Part shown: positions 18,052 through 27,218 of the stretch, in pieces
Layout of the letters: each line of letters starts with the position of its first letter
Numbering within the stretch: position 1 is the first letter of the stretch
Position numbers and translations under genes: made by a program
NCBI RefSeq assembly: GCF_900109825.1
Contig: NZ_FOBL01000022.1
Location: 1-40,462, forward strand
Source of the DNA: Alkalibacterium putridalgicola
GTDB taxonomy: Bacteria; Bacillota; Bacilli; Lactobacillales; Carnobacteriaceae_A
Length of the DNA: 40,462 bases
Direction: 5' to 3'
Notes under the pieces: model-generated
Told to the model about the DNA's origin: nothing
Databases searched by the model: none
What the model saw: the letters and a program-made list of their open reading frames with translations, nothing else

Positions 18052-18273
18052 TTATTTATTATTATCTTTATACATTTGATAAACTTTGTCAAAGACTTCC
18101 ATTGAGACGACGTAATCCCCATTCATTTCCAGATAATCGGAAAGTTCATTATAATCAGTTGACTGCTTGGGAAATGTGCCGTCATGATCGACCGCATTCG
18201 CAAAACGTGTGATGTCGTCTTTTTTATACGGATCTCTTAACGTCTTGACATAGTGGTAAAATGAGCGTCTCAT
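18052..18273 (-). CDS. yozE: YozE family protein (SAM-like fold)
   Basis: A 73-residue protein of the YozE_SAM_like family. It opens [20 protein letters not shown] and contains [26 protein letters not shown], the typical family pattern. The function is unknown; the fold resembles SAM helical domains. Its ATG overlaps the msrA stop (ATGA), and AGGAGG lies seven bases upstream inside msrA, so it is translationally coupled to msrA. Confidence 0.93.
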   Translation of the reverse strand: MRRSFYHYVKTLRDPYKKDDITRFANAVDHDGTFPKQSTDYNELSDYLEMNGDYVVSMEVFDKVYQMYKDNNK

Positions 18274-18791
18274 TCACAGACCTCCTGAGGATGTGATTCT
18301 GCCCATTGTCTCCGCTGTTCTTGTTCACGTGCATAAGCAGCCGGATTTTTTTTGTAAAACTGCTGGTGTTCTTCTTCAGCCGGATAAAAAGGCCCGGCTT
18401 TTTCTATTGTGGTCACAATAGGTTTATCGTAATCGTTCGATGTCTGAAGCTGAGTTCTAGAAGCTTCAGCCTTGACTCTCTGTGCTTCATTAAAATAGAA
18501 GATGACCGGACGATAACTCTCGCCGCGATCCATGAACTGACCCATGGCGTCTGTCGGATCCGTCTGCTGCCAGTAGATCGTCAGGAGGTCTTCGTAAGAA
18601 AGCTCCTCTTCATCGTAATGGACCATCACCGCTTCGGTATGACCGGTTTCCTGTGCCTTGACTTGTTCATACGTCGGATTCAAAACGTGTCCGCCAGTAT
18701 AGCCCGAAACAACTTTACTTATTCCTTTCATCGTTTCAAAAGGCTGGACCATGCACCAGAAACATCCGCCTGCAAATAATGCCTTTTCCAA
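18270..18791 (-). CDS. msrA: Peptide-methionine (S)-S-oxide reductase MsrA
   Basis: Repairs oxidised methionine (S epimer) in proteins; 173 residues. The GGCFWC active site puts the catalytic Cys at residue 10. A further cysteine at 13 and one near the C-terminus (172) are candidates for recycling. [25 protein letters not shown] and the WQQTDPTD block are conserved. The start is TTG at 18791, with AGAGG nine bases upstream. No msrB domain is fused or adjacent. It lies between ypmS and yozE, a gene order seen in Bacillus relatives. Confidence 0.96.
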   Translation of the reverse strand: MEKALFAGGCFWCMVQPFETMKGISKVVSGYTGGHVLNPTYEQVKAQETGHTEAVMVHYDEEELSYEDLLTIYWQQTDPTDAMGQFMDRGESYRPVIFYFNEAQRVKAEASRTQLQTSNDYDKPIVTTIEKAGPFYPAEEEHQQFYKKNPAAYAREQEQRRQWAESHPQEVCE

Positions 18792-18838
18792 TCAAAAAAT
18801 CCTCTCTAAATATAAAGATACGAAACAAAACTATTATA

Positions 18839-19471
18839 TCATTTTATAGCTTCTTCAGGCAAAATAATATCCAGTCTGATATCATCCGCTTCTAGATCGA
18901 TTTTTTTCATCCGCAGCTGCATATCATTTTTCAGACTGAATTCATTAAATGCAACAAGGACAAACGCGTCATCGCTGTTTATGCGGATCCATTCCGGTAG
19001 TTCCAGCTGCTGATCTAAAATATTCAGCGCGATGTCGATCGGCAGGTCAAACGCCCCAAGCTGGATACGCTGCGCACGCAACTGCAGGTTACCATTATCC
19101 ATGACTAAAGGTTCCATGTACAAACCGAAATCGACATCAAAGCCAAACACATTCAGTGCCCCTTCCATCTCGACCAGCTCATCAACAGTAACCGTGTAAC
19201 CGTTAAACCGTTCATCTAACTCTTCCTGCAGATACAAATTAGCGACTCGTTCGACTTGAGTTTTGTCTGTGACTAACTCAAAGTCCATCGCCTCATCCGA
19301 CACAGCGATTTCTTCTGTATCGGTCTGGATCGTTTCATTGTCTGAAAGGATATTCAGCTGCACAGCAAGCCATATCAAAATGCCGATATTGACCAACAGC
19401 AGTATGATGAATGCCCATTTCCAGCCAGATCCATGTTGTCCTGCTGTTCGATTTCCACGCGTATCCGCCAA
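18839..19471 (-). CDS. ypmS: YpmS family membrane-anchored protein (DUF2140)
   Basis: A 210-residue protein of unknown function. One N-terminal membrane helix (about 17-38, WKWAFIILLLVNIGILIWLA) is followed by an extracytoplasmic domain. The domain matches the YpmS/DUF2140 pattern: VANLYLQEEL, YTVTVDELVEMEGALNVFGFDVDFGLYMEP, LPEWIRIN and FSLKNDMQLRMKKIDLEADDI. The family name rests on this pattern and on its position next to msrA and close to dfrA/thyA, as in Bacillus. The start is TTG at 19471, eight bases after GGAGGG. An out-of-frame ATG lies in between. Confidence 0.85.
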   Translation of the reverse strand: MADTRGNRTAGQHGSGWKWAFIILLLVNIGILIWLAVQLNILSDNETIQTDTEEIAVSDEAMDFELVTDKTQVERVANLYLQEELDERFNGYTVTVDELVEMEGALNVFGFDVDFGLYMEPLVMDNGNLQLRAQRIQLGAFDLPIDIALNILDQQLELPEWIRINSDDAFVLVAFNEFSLKNDMQLRMKKIDLEADDIRLDIILPEEAIK

Positions 19472-19539
19472 ATCGCATACCCTCCTTTATAACTGCACAT
19501 TTCTACTTGATTTTAATTTATGTGTTAACATTTTATCTG

Positions 19540-19548
19540 TGTTATAAT
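19540..19548 (+). promoter_or_regulatory. Extended -10 promoter of the haemolysin III gene
   Basis: TGTTATAAT (19540-19548): a consensus -10 with TGn extension. No good -35 at the usual distance. The leader would be about 87 nt. Confidence 0.5.
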
Positions 19549-19641
19549 AAATAAAAATCAGAAAAAACGATAGTCTTTCTTAAGTAGTATAACAAAATTT
19601 CAACTATTCGTACAGAAAGTAACCGTTTTAAGGAGGTAATC

Positions 19642-20298
19642 ATGTCAAACCAAACCGAATCATCCTCATTTTCAAGAAAATATCAAATCACAAATGAAGT
19701 CTTAAACGCCGTGACACATGGCATCGGAGTGATTTTGAGTATCATTGCTTTGATCTTTCTTGTGCAAAAAGGACTCGAAATGGGCGGAGTTTTAGAAGTA
19801 ACCTCTTATACCGTATATGGAGTCACACTCATACTTCTTTACTTGTCCAGCACGCTTTACCACAGTTTCACTTTTACCCGTGCCAGATATGTGTTTCGCA
19901 TCATCGACCACAGCAGTATCTTCCTGCTTATCGCCGGAACGTATACACCTTACACACTGATCACTATAGGTGATAAGCTAGGTGTGTTCTTAACGACACT
20001 CATATGGACGATCGCTTTTCTGGGCGTTTTATATAAAACGATCTGGTTCAAGAAATTTCAGGGGCTGTCTCTCTGGCTGTACATTGCAATGGGCTGGATA
20101 TCCTTGTTCTTCATGCATTACCTGTATCAGGGGCTCGGAACAAGCGGCTTCTTGTGGCTGCTCGCCGGTGGACTCTCGTTCACGGTAGGTGCTCTCTTTT
20201 ACCGTTTAAAGCATATTAAATTTATGCATGTCGTCTGGCATTTGTTTGTCATGTCCGGAACTATCTGCATGTTCTTCTCCATTTATCTCTACACTTAA
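19642..20298 (+). CDS. Haemolysin III / PAQR family membrane protein (YplQ/TrhA-like)
   Basis: Seven-helix membrane protein of 218 residues in the haemolysin III (PAQR) family. Motifs: NEVLNAVTHGIGVILSI in the first helix, SSTLYHSF, RIIDHSSIFLLIAGTYTPYTL, and a late MHVVWHLFVMSGTICMFFSIY. Conserved His and Asp residues in these form the metal site of the family. The Bacillus relative YplQ has been linked to membrane homeostasis; the haemolysin name is historical and does not imply toxicity. Ribosome binding site AAGGAGG, five bases before ATG. It is divergent from ypmS and convergent with dfrA. Confidence 0.9.
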   Translation: MSNQTESSSFSRKYQITNEVLNAVTHGIGVILSIIALIFLVQKGLEMGGVLEVTSYTVYGVTLILLYLSSTLYHSFTFTRARYVFRIIDHSSIFLLIAGTYTPYTLITIGDKLGVFLTTLIWTIAFLGVLYKTIWFKKFQGLSLWLYIAMGWISLFFMHYLYQGLGTSGFLWLLAGGLSFTVGALFYRLKHIKFMHVVWHLFVMSGTICMFFSIYLYT

Positions 20299-20307
20299 AA
20301 GTAAATT

Positions 20308-20348
20308 AAAGGCAGATAAACACTGATGATCAGTGTTTATCTGCCTTT
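20308..20348. terminator. Bidirectional terminator between the haemolysin III gene and dfrA
   Basis: Nineteen-bp perfect stem, left arm 20308-20326 (AAAGGCAGATAAACACTGA), 3-nt loop, right arm 20330-20348, with A/T tracts on both sides. Confidence 0.93.
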
Positions 20349-20837
20349 TTAATTTCTCTTGAAAATCTGAAAAGTATGGGCATGTTTATTTTTTACATCA
20401 ACAGTTCCCTCTTTTTCCTCAATCAATTCGAACTGTGAATAGTCGATTGCAGGCATATAGGTATCTCCTTCGAACGACTCATGGATCACCGTACGATATA
20501 GCATATCCACATCGTCTTTAAAAAGTTCAAACAGGGAAACACCGCCGATTACATGCAGGGGCTTTTCTGAATCCTTGGTTTTCTCCAGGATCTCTTCTTT
20601 GGAATGACAGACATGGATACCTTCCAGCTCGAATGAAGGGTTCGATGTCAGCACAAAATTTTCTCTTTTTTTCAGAGGCGGTTTAGGAATACTCTCCAGC
20701 GTTTTCCTTCCCATCACGACGTCACCAGTTAACGTCACTTCTTTAAAAAACTGCATGTCAGCCGGCAAATGCCAGGGAAGCTCGCCATTTTTTCCAATCA
20801 GTCCATTTTTATCTTCTGCCCAGACAAACGTTATCAT
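20349..20837 (-). CDS. dfrA: Dihydrofolate reductase
   Basis: Reduces dihydrofolate to tetrahydrofolate with NADPH; 162 residues. NGLIGKNGELPWHLPADMQFFKE contains the substrate loop and the conserved acidic residue. VVMGRKTLESIP binds NADPH. HVIGGVSLFELF has Phe at the position where F98Y gives trimethoprim resistance in S. aureus, so it looks like the sensitive type. The start is ATG at 20837, five bases after AGAGGTG; the longer frame from 20870 adds 11 residues foreign to the family and lacks a ribosome binding site. It follows thyA by 65 bases and recycles the dihydrofolate ThyA makes. Confidence 0.96.
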   Translation of the reverse strand: MITFVWAEDKNGLIGKNGELPWHLPADMQFFKEVTLTGDVVMGRKTLESIPKPPLKKRENFVLTSNPSFELEGIHVCHSKEEILEKTKDSEKPLHVIGGVSLFELFKDDVDMLYRTVIHESFEGDTYMPAIDYSQFELIEEKEGTVDVKNKHAHTFQIFKRN

Positions 20838-20864
20838 ATCAGCACCTCTTTCATAATTTGTAAC

Positions 20865-20884
20865 ACGCAACTATATAGTTGCGT
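20865..20884. repeat. Perfect 20-base palindrome between thyA and dfrA
   Basis: ACGCAACTATATAGTTGCGT is fully self-complementary. In RNA it can form an 8-bp hairpin with an ATAT loop, 27 bases upstream of the dfrA start and 18 bases past the thyA stop. There is no T-run, so it is not a classical terminator. Confidence 0.8.
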
Positions 20885-20902
20885 ATGTCAACAACACCTT
20901 TT

Positions 20903-21847
20903 TCAGACAGCTATTGGTGCTTTTATGGCTTTGTGCGGATGGTAATCCAGCACTTCTATGTCATCCATCTCAAAATCAAAAATACTTTTCTCTTTGTTTA
21001 ATTTGATCGTTGGGAAAGCTTTAGGTTCTCTTGATAGCTGTTCATGGATCTGGTCCATGTGGTTCATGTATAAATGCGCATCTCCTAATGTATGCACAAA
21101 TTCTCCGACTTCCAGCCCTGTCTCCTGAGCGACAAGATGAGTCAGCAGTGCATAGCTCGCAATGTTGAACGGTACGCCCAAAAAGACATCCCCGCTGCGC
21201 TGATACAGCTGACAGCTCAATTTATTTCCTTCTACATAGAACTGGAATAATGTATGGCATGGCGGCAACGCCATTGTGGGTACTTCTTCCGGGTTCCAGG
21301 CGGAGACGATATGACGTCTGGACTGTGGATTGGTTTTGATGGATTCAATGACATTCTTGATCTGATCGATCACACCACCGTCTTTTTTCTGCCATGCCCG
21401 CCACTGGGCTCCGTAAACATTCCCTAAAGAACCATACTGTTCAGCAAAGGCATCATCGTTCAGGACACTCTCTCTGAATAGTGCCATCTGCTTCTTGTAC
21501 TCTTCTTTAAACTCAGGATCTTTTTGAGATCGCAGCCCAAAGTCGGTCATATCAGGCCCTTTGTAGTCGGGACTCTTGACATATTTCTCAAAAGCCCACT
21601 CGTCCCAGATATGATTATTATTCTCAAGCAGGAAACGAATATTGGTATCTCCTTTTAAAAACCATAAAAGTTCACTCTTGATGAGTTTAAAATAGACCCG
21701 CTTCGTCGTTAAAAGCGGGAAACCTTTCTGCAGATCAAAACGCATCTGATGACCAAAGACCGACTTTGTCCCCGTTCCTGTTCTGTCCTGTCGTTCTGTT
21801 CCTTCTTCTAATATGCGTCTAGCTAAATCCAGATATTCTTTTTCCAT
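20903..21847 (-). CDS. thyA: Thymidylate synthase ThyA
   Basis: Makes dTMP from dUMP with methylene-tetrahydrofolate; 314 residues. The catalytic Cys197 is in [35 protein letters not shown] and [20 protein letters not shown] are conserved. A loop of about 50 residues (about 88-140) is the insert known from L. casei ThyA and missing from the E. coli enzyme, a clue to Lactobacillales. It lies 13 bases after the ABC-F gene and 65 bases before dfrA, all on one strand. Confidence 0.97.
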   Translation of the reverse strand: MEKEYLDLARRILEEGTERQDRTGTGTKSVFGHQMRFDLQKGFPLLTTKRVYFKLIKSELLWFLKGDTNIRFLLENNNHIWDEWAFEKYVKSPDYKGPDMTDFGLRSQKDPEFKEEYKKQMALFRESVLNDDAFAEQYGSLGNVYGAQWRAWQKKDGGVIDQIKNVIESIKTNPQSRRHIVSAWNPEEVPTMALPPCHTLFQFYVEGNKLSCQLYQRSGDVFLGVPFNIASYALLTHLVAQETGLEVGEFVHTLGDAHLYMNHMDQIHEQLSREPKAFPTIKLNKEKSIFDFEMDDIEVLDYHPHKAIKAPIAV

Positions 21848-21860
21848 TTTGCTTCACTCC

Positions 21861-23750
21861 TTATACATACTGTGCCAGATATTCCCAGCGGCTGTACTTC
21901 TCTTCCAGCTGATGACTGAGTTCCGTTTGTTTTTCCGTCAGTTCGTTCAACTTGACATGATCCGTGACGACCAGTTCTATCTCAGATTGCACATCTTCGA
22001 GTTCTGACTCCAGTGCTTCGATCTCTGACTCGATCGTTTCCCATTCTTTCTTTTCCATATAGGTCAGTGATGTTTTTTCTTTCTTTTCTCTTCGATCGTT
22101 CCCAGAACTCACTGTGTTCGATTGTAGCTTGGACTGTTTTTCTTTTTTAGTCAGATCGTTCTGCTCCAGATATTCAGTCAATGAAGCATAGGATTCTTCG
22201 ATCTTTCCTTCTCCTTTAAAAATGAGCAGTTTGCTGGCGATTTTATCCAAGAAATATCTGTCATGGGAAACCGCGATCACAGCACCGCTGAACTGACCGA
22301 TAAATTCTTCTAAAATCGTCAAGGTCTGGACATCCAGATCATTCGTCGGCTCATCCAAGAGTAGAACATTTGGCTGCTGCATGAGGATCTTCAGCAGATA
22401 CAGACGGCGTTTCTCGCCCCCCGACAATTTATTGATGGGCGATCCATGCATGGAACGTTTAAAGAGAAAGCGTTCAAGCAATTGAGACACACTTATCGAG
22501 GAACCGTCTGACAACTTGACTTCTTCTGCGATCTCTCTTAAATAAGTGATCACCCGCTTGTCTTCATCAAACTCCTCATTGATCTGCTTGTAGTAACCGA
22601 TCTTGACCGTTTCTCCCATGATCAGCACACCATTGTCCAACGCTTCTTCTCCGGCAAGGATATTTAAAAAAGTAGTCTTTCCAGACCCATTCGTCCCAGT
22701 GATCCCGATGCGATCTGTCTGCTGGATAAGCAGCTCAAAATCATCGAGGATCACTGTATCATCAAGCTGTTTCTCCGCCGCTTCCAGTTCCAGGACTTTT
22801 TTTCCTAAACGGGTACCGGAAAGCTGGAGTTCAAGCTCTGCCTTCTCCTCATGTCCTTTCACCTGTCCTTCAAGCTCAGAGAAGCGCTGCTTGCGTGCCT
22901 CCTGTTTTGTCCCTCGTGCCCTGACTCCTTCGCGCATCCAGGCCAGTTCCTGCTTGTAAAGCTGTTTCTGCTTGTGAGCGATCCGCTGTTCGGTGGCTTC
23001 TTTTTCTGCTTTCAACTGAATATACTGCTGGTAGTTCCCAGGGTATTGTTCCAGCTTCCCGTTATCCAGTTCCACGATTTCATTAGACACTCTATCCAGA
23101 AAATATCGGTCATGGGTGACCATCAGGAGGGACCCGCGGTAACTTGACAGATACCCTTCCAGCCATTCGATCATCTGAAAATCTAAATGGTTGGTTGGTT
23201 CATCAAGGATCAATAGGTCGGGTTCCTGAACAAGGACTTGAGCCAAGGCGGCCCGTTTCTGCTGACCGCCGGATAGATCGCTCACACGCTTATCCGTGTC
23301 TTCCAGACCCAGTTTATTAAGAATGGCTTTCGCGCGTGCATTGACATTCCAGGCATCTTCCTGATTCATTCGTTTCTCTGCTTCCGTAAACATCTGCTGA
23401 AACTTTGGATTGGTTGGGTCATTACTAAATTTTTTCAGTACTTCTTCATAATTTCTTGCAGCTCTGATCATGGGTGAATCGCCGTCAAAGACCACATCGA
23501 AAATACTCTTGTCAGTATCCAGTTCATTTTTCTGACTCAAGTAGCTGATTTCGTAATCTCCAGGGTGAGTCTTTTCACCTTCGTCCGGTTTCAGGACGCC
23601 GGCAACGATACGTAAAAAGGTTGTTTTCCCGGTTCCATTCACTCCGATCAGCCCGATTCTCTGATTTTCCTGAATCGAAAAGGATACGTCATCAAATAAT
23701 TTTTTTATTCCATATGAATGTGTCAGGTGTTCGATTTTCCATTCTTTCAT
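21861..23750 (-). CDS. ABC-F family ATPase (Uup/YfmR type)
   Basis: Soluble tandem-ATPase of 629 residues with no membrane domain, acting on ribosomes in this family. First cassette: GVNGTGKTTF, LSGGQQKRAALAQ, LILDEPTNHLDF. The linker (about 240-300) is rich in Lys/Glu/Gln (KQKQLYKQELAWMREGVRAR). Second cassette: GTNGSGKTTF, LSGGEKRRLYLLK, LLLDEPTNDLDV. The DEPTNDLD form and a C-terminal coiled coil (about 560-629) place it in the Uup/YfmR branch, which relieves stalled ribosomes, rather than among antibiotic-protection ABC-F proteins. The start chosen is ATG at 23750, nine bases after AAGGAG; GTG at 23756 is too close. Confidence 0.92.
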   Translation of the reverse strand: MKEWKIEHLTHSYGIKKLFDDVSFSIQENQRIGLIGVNGTGKTTFLRIVAGVLKPDEGEKTHPGDYEISYLSQKNELDTDKSIFDVVFDGDSPMIRAARNYEEVLKKFSNDPTNPKFQQMFTEAEKRMNQEDAWNVNARAKAILNKLGLEDTDKRVSDLSGGQQKRAALAQVLVQEPDLLILDEPTNHLDFQMIEWLEGYLSSYRGSLLMVTHDRYFLDRVSNEIVELDNGKLEQYPGNYQQYIQLKAEKEATEQRIAHKQKQLYKQELAWMREGVRARGTKQEARKQRFSELEGQVKGHEEKAELELQLSGTRLGKKVLELEAAEKQLDDTVILDDFELLIQQTDRIGITGTNGSGKTTFLNILAGEEALDNGVLIMGETVKIGYYKQINEEFDEDKRVITYLREIAEEVKLSDGSSISVSQLLERFLFKRSMHGSPINKLSGGEKRRLYLLKILMQQPNVLLLDEPTNDLDVQTLTILEEFIGQFSGAVIAVSHDRYFLDKIASKLLIFKGEGKIEESYASLTEYLEQNDLTKKEKQSKLQSNTVSSGNDRREKKEKTSLTYMEKKEWETIESEIEALESELEDVQSEIELVVTDHVKLNELTEKQTELSHQLEEKYSRWEYLAQYV

Positions 23751-23783
23751 TATCACTTTCTCCTTAACATTAGAGTCCTTCTT

Positions 23784-23792
23784 ATTTTAGCA
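23784..23792 (-). promoter_or_regulatory. Possible extended -10 promoter of ABC-F-thyA-dfrA
   Basis: On the minus strand, TGCTAAAAT ends at 23784, 33 bases before the ATG. No clear -35. Confidence 0.4.
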
Positions 23793-23837
23793 TACCAAAG
23801 GACCCTTTTTCACTTAAACTTTGAATCCTATCAATCG

Positions 23838-23866
23838 TTGACTATGAAAACGGTATCCTTTATACT
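23838..23866 (+). promoter_or_regulatory. Sigma-A promoter of the cold-shock gene
   Basis: TTGACT (23838-23843), 17-bp spacer, TATACT (23861-23866): five of six consensus bases in each box. The leader is only about 40 nt, shorter than the long cspA leaders of enterobacteria. Confidence 0.8.
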
Positions 23867-23912
23867 GAAGGTTGTAGACGACTAAACTTAAGGAATCATT
23901 AGGGGGAAAACG

Positions 23913-24134
23913 ATGACTAAAGGGACTGTTAAGTGGTTTAATAACCAAAAAGGTTATGGTTTCATCGAATACAACGAAGAAGATGATGTTTTCGTTCATT
24001 TTACTGGTATCAACATGGACGGCTATAAAGCATTAAATGAAGGCCAGTCAGTAGAATTTGATATCGTAGACGGGTCTCGTGGTCCTCAAGCTACGAATGT
24101 GAATGTCGTCGAAGCAGTTAACGAAAATAGTTAA
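23913..24134 (+). CDS. Cold-shock protein (CspA family)
   Basis: Small OB-fold nucleic-acid chaperone of 73 residues. RNP1 is KGYGFIEY and RNP2 is VFVHF. It starts [20 protein letters not shown], as CspB/CspD of Bacillus. The protein is slightly longer than the usual 66-67 residues because of an acidic tail VVEAVNENS. Ribosome binding site AGGGGG, six bases before ATG. Its own promoter and terminator make it monocistronic. Confidence 0.96.
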   Translation: MTKGTVKWFNNQKGYGFIEYNEEDDVFVHFTGINMDGYKALNEGQSVEFDIVDGSRGPQATNVNVVEAVNENS

Positions 24135-24142
24135 GAACGGTT

Positions 24143-24171
24143 AAAGTCAGTTCTCCTATGAGACTGACTTT
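24143..24171 (+). terminator. Terminator of the cold-shock gene
   Basis: AAAGTCAGT / ACTGACTTT with an inner CTC/GAG pair, followed by a T-run. Confidence 0.8.
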
Positions 24172-24200
24172 TTTCTATTTTATATGATGGAGTGTTTAAA

Positions 24201-24611
24201 ATGTTAAGAATCTACAGTGATGCAGCAGTTTCGCCCAAAGAGCATTTAGCCGGTGCCGGGCTTGTCATCGTCGGTGAAGGGGTGTATGAACAGCTTTCCA
24301 TTCCTCTCTCCTCTACAGAAGATAATCATCTGGCAGAGCTCATGGCTTTCCACCACGCTGTGAACTGGCCGATCGAACAGGACCGCTTAAAAGAGTGGAC
24401 CATTTTCCATACAGATAGTCAGCTCGTTGCCCAAGCAATCAGAAAAAATCATATGAAGAGCAGCACCTATAAAGAAATCTTTGATGAAATCATCGCGTCA
24501 TTGGAAAAATTGTCCTTCTATGAAGTGAAATGGATTCCTGAAAAAGAAAATAAAGGGGCAGATAATTTAGCCAAACAGGCATTGGCTAAACAAAGAAAAA
24601 ACAGAAAGTGA
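24201..24611 (+). CDS. RNase HI family protein
   Basis: A 136-residue protein with the RNase H fold. All four catalytic acids are in place: Asp7 in IYSDAA, Glu46 in HLAELMAF, Asp72 in FHTDSQLV and Asp121 in KGADNLAKQA. It lacks the N-terminal hybrid-binding domain and resembles the short Bacillus YpdQ/YpeP type, some of which have weak or no RNase HI activity, so activity is likely but unproven. The start is ATG at 24201, eight bases after GGAG; the upstream GTG at 24192 overlaps that ribosome binding site and is rejected. It is convergent with ddh. Confidence 0.88.
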   Translation: MLRIYSDAAVSPKEHLAGAGLVIVGEGVYEQLSIPLSSTEDNHLAELMAFHHAVNWPIEQDRLKEWTIFHTDSQLVAQAIRKNHMKSSTYKEIFDEIIASLEKLSFYEVKWIPEKENKGADNLAKQALAKQRKNRK

Positions 24612-24636
24612 GTTTAGATCTCACTTTCTGTTTTTT
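24596..24636. terminator. Bidirectional terminator between the RNase HI gene and ddh
   Basis: A 17-bp perfect stem, AAAAAACAGAAAGTGAG (24596-24612) / CTCACTTTCTGTTTTTT (24620-24636). The stop codon of the RNase HI gene lies inside the left arm. Confidence 0.93.
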
Positions 24637-24640
24637 CTTT

Positions 24641-25615
24641 TTAAAGTAATTCTTTTCTTAACTGTGCGCCACTTTTCGGTGAAAGGTAGCCGGGTGCGAT
24701 ATCGAATACCGTTTTGGCCCCGTATTGTTTTTCACGTGCCAGTTTTCCGGCTGCACGGGCATAGGCGATCGCCACGGCTGCTGTAAATTCAGGGTTGGAA
24801 TCCAGATCCAGTCCGAACTGGTAGATTGCTGTATGGTCATCGGTCGTCTTCCCTTGTCTCATCACCGTTCCCCCGTGAGGCATTCCGGCATGCTCTTTGT
24901 CAAAGGTTTCCTGATCGATGACATGGATCTCCGTTTCATAGCCTTCAAAATAGTCAGGCATCGTCTTGATCGTCTCTCTGACTTTACTTTCGTCAGCATC
25001 CTCTTCCAATACAAGATAGACCATGCGTTTATGGGCATCCAATTTATTATACTCGATAGACTGCTTGTCTTTGACTGCGTCCACCAGTTCTTCTTTAGGA
25101 ACCGTGTACTGGACGGCATTCTTGACACCCGCTACACGTCTGACCGCATCGCTGTGACCTTGACTGAGTCCAGGACCCCAAAACGTATACGTCTCACCTT
25201 TAGGTAAAATGGATTCTGCGATCAGTCGATTCAGGGAGAACAGACCTGGATCCCATCCGGTTGAAATAACAGCGACCGTGTCGTTTTCTCTTGCGACTTG
25301 GTCAAGTTTTGCAAAATGTACAGGAATTTCATTGTGATTATCATACGTATCGACTGTGTTGAACGTCTTTGCCAGTTCAGGCCCCTGAACGGGAATATCT
25401 TTTTGTGAACCTCCGCAAAGAATCAGTACGTCGATGCTGTCTTTAAATCCCAAAAGATCATCCATGTGATAAGCGGGAGAAGTCGTTTCCAGCTGTTCGG
25501 GCTGACGCCGGGAAAAAATACCGGCCAACTCCAAATCTGATGACTGCTTTAGCCCCGCTTCGACCCCTTTACCCAAGTTACCGTAACCCACTATACCAAT
25601 ACGTGTGTTTGACAT
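24641..25615 (-). CDS. ddh: meso-Diaminopimelate D-dehydrogenase
   Basis: NADPH-dependent enzyme that makes meso-diaminopimelate directly from tetrahydrodipicolinate and ammonia in lysine and cell-wall synthesis; 324 residues. The N-terminal Rossmann motif is GIVGYGNLGKGVE. The family blocks VLILCGGSQKDIP, TVDTYDNHNEIP, VISTGWDPGLFSLNR, WGPGLSQGHSDAVRR and GMPHGGTVMR are intact. It may imply meso-DAP in the peptidoglycan or a supply route to lysine. The start is ATG at 25615 (MSNTRIGIVGYG); the longer frame from 25660 adds 15 residues without a ribosome binding site. It lies 51 bases after the DUF1846 gene, probably in one transcript. Confidence 0.94.
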   Translation of the reverse strand: MSNTRIGIVGYGNLGKGVEAGLKQSSDLELAGIFSRRQPEQLETTSPAYHMDDLLGFKDSIDVLILCGGSQKDIPVQGPELAKTFNTVDTYDNHNEIPVHFAKLDQVARENDTVAVISTGWDPGLFSLNRLIAESILPKGETYTFWGPGLSQGHSDAVRRVAGVKNAVQYTVPKEELVDAVKDKQSIEYNKLDAHKRMVYLVLEEDADESKVRETIKTMPDYFEGYETEIHVIDQETFDKEHAGMPHGGTVMRQGKTTDDHTAIYQFGLDLDSNPEFTAAVAIAYARAAGKLAREKQYGAKTVFDIAPGYLSPKSGAQLRKELL

Positions 25616-25666
25616 CGAATCACTCTCTTTCCATTTTTGCTTTTCAGCTTTTATTATCAACAGAGA

Positions 25667-27175
25667 TTAGTTATAAAACAAATTTTCAGTTGGATAAACA
25701 GGATCGTTTGTAATATCTATCCCGAGCATTTTTAGCGTCTGTTCATTTTCATGGTTCATGATGACGGTCGAATGGGCCTGGGTATCTTTCAGTTTAGCTA
25801 ACTGATTGTAAGCCAGCTGAGCTGTCGGATTCGTTACCGCACTGATCGCCAGAGCGATGAGCAGTTCGTTCGCTGACAGCGTCGGGACTTTACTGTTCAG
25901 TTCGTCCGTTTTCAGACGCTGGATCGTCTCAAGGATCATTGGAGCCAGCAAATCGATTTCATCCGAAATGTTAGCCAGGACTTTCAGGCCATTGACGACT
26001 GCTGCAGCGGAAGCATCCATAAGCGTGGTGGTGCGTCCGGTAATGATGTCCCCGTTGTTCAGCTCTATCGCTATGACAGCCTGAAGGTTAGCATCTTCAT
26101 TTCTTTCCTGCAGTTTTTTTGCATAGTTTCGTGCGATCCTTACAGGACCCCGGTGTTCTTTTTTCAGATCCGATTCCTCAAGGATCAGCTGTATCCGGCG
26201 CAAAGTGTCTTCATCTGCCAGTCCTTTTTTATAATCATTTTCTACTGAAAAGGCCCGTCTGATGATTTCTTCATTCGCTGCTTTAACGACAACTGCTTCA
26301 TCTATGATACCAGATTTGATCCGGTTGACCCCCATATCCGTTGGTGACTTGTAGACGGATGGCTTGCCGGTGATTTTTTCAATGATCCGTTTGATAACAG
26401 GGAACATTTCAATATCCCGGTTATAATTAACGGCCACTTCGCCATAAGCTTCAAAGTGGTAGTTATCCATCATGTTGACATCCTTCAGATCCACTGTAGC
26501 TGCTTCATAGGCAATATTGACTGGGTGTTTGATCGGCATGTTCCAGACAGGGAAGGTTTCAAATTTTGCGTAACTAGCCTTGTGTCCGTGAGCATATTCA
26601 TGATAAAGCTGATTCAGACAGGTCGCCAGTTTCCCGCTTCCAGCTCCGGGGGCCGTCACGACCACAAGTGGTTTTGTCGTTTCGATATAGGTGTTTTTGG
26701 CAAAGCCTTCTTCACCGACGATGGCCTCCACGTTGGTTGGATAGCCGTCGATAGCGCGATGCGTATGTACATCGATCCCGCTGCGTTCGAGTTTGGACAT
26801 GAATATTTTTACGTTCGGCTGTTCCTGATAACGTGTAATGAGCACACTGTTTACAGGGATACCGTAGGCTCTATATTCATCGATCAAGCGTAAAACATCC
26901 CGGTCATAAGTGATCCCGTAGTCTCCGCGGACCTTGTTTCTTTCGATATCTCCGGCATAAACGCAGATAATGATCTCTGCTTTATCTTTCAGCGTAGCCA
27001 GCAGTTTCATTTTTGCATCTTCATCAAAACCCGGCAGGACCCGTTTGGCGTGTTTGTCCCCGATCAGCTTACCGCCAAATTCCAGATACAATTTCTCACT
27101 ATTTTCTACGCGTTCTAAAATATACGCAGACTGTTCCTTCAGATACTTCTCTGTATCAAAACCCACTTTATACAT
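25667..27175 (-). CDS. DUF1846 domain-containing protein
   Basis: A 502-residue soluble protein of the widespread but functionally unassigned DUF1846 family. Recognised by the start [41 protein letters not shown], the P-loop-like [43 protein letters not shown] and [19 protein letters not shown]. The start is ATG at 27175, six bases after GGAGG; the frame starting 34 codons earlier runs through the likely promoter and is rejected. It precedes ddh in an apparent operon. What the protein does is unknown; I make no functional claim. Confidence 0.92.
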   Translation of the reverse strand: MYKVGFDTEKYLKEQSAYILERVENSEKLYLEFGGKLIGDKHAKRVLPGFDEDAKMKLLATLKDKAEIIICVYAGDIERNKVRGDYGITYDRDVLRLIDEYRAYGIPVNSVLITRYQEQPNVKIFMSKLERSGIDVHTHRAIDGYPTNVEAIVGEEGFAKNTYIETTKPLVVVTAPGAGSGKLATCLNQLYHEYAHGHKASYAKFETFPVWNMPIKHPVNIAYEAATVDLKDVNMMDNYHFEAYGEVAVNYNRDIEMFPVIKRIIEKITGKPSVYKSPTDMGVNRIKSGIIDEAVVVKAANEEIIRRAFSVENDYKKGLADEDTLRRIQLILEESDLKKEHRGPVRIARNYAKKLQERNEDANLQAVIAIELNNGDIITGRTTTLMDASAAAVVNGLKVLANISDEIDLLAPMILETIQRLKTDELNSKVPTLSANELLIALAISAVTNPTAQLAYNQLAKLKDTQAHSTVIMNHENEQTLKMLGIDITNDPVYPTENLFYN

Positions 27176-27209
27176 AACCGTCCTCCAGTTTTCTTTTTCT
27201 ATCTCTTCT

Positions 27210-27218
27210 ATTATATCA
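27210..27218 (-). promoter_or_regulatory. Extended -10 promoter of DUF1846-ddh
   Basis: On the minus strand, TGATATAAT ends at 27210: perfect -10 with TGn. It gives a leader of about 28 nt to the ATG at 27175 and supports that start. Confidence 0.55.

Noticed and set aside
21861-23750. Antibiotic-resistance ABC-F protein
   Set aside because: DEPTNDLD, the C-terminal coiled coil and linkage to thyA fit the housekeeping Uup/YfmR branch better.
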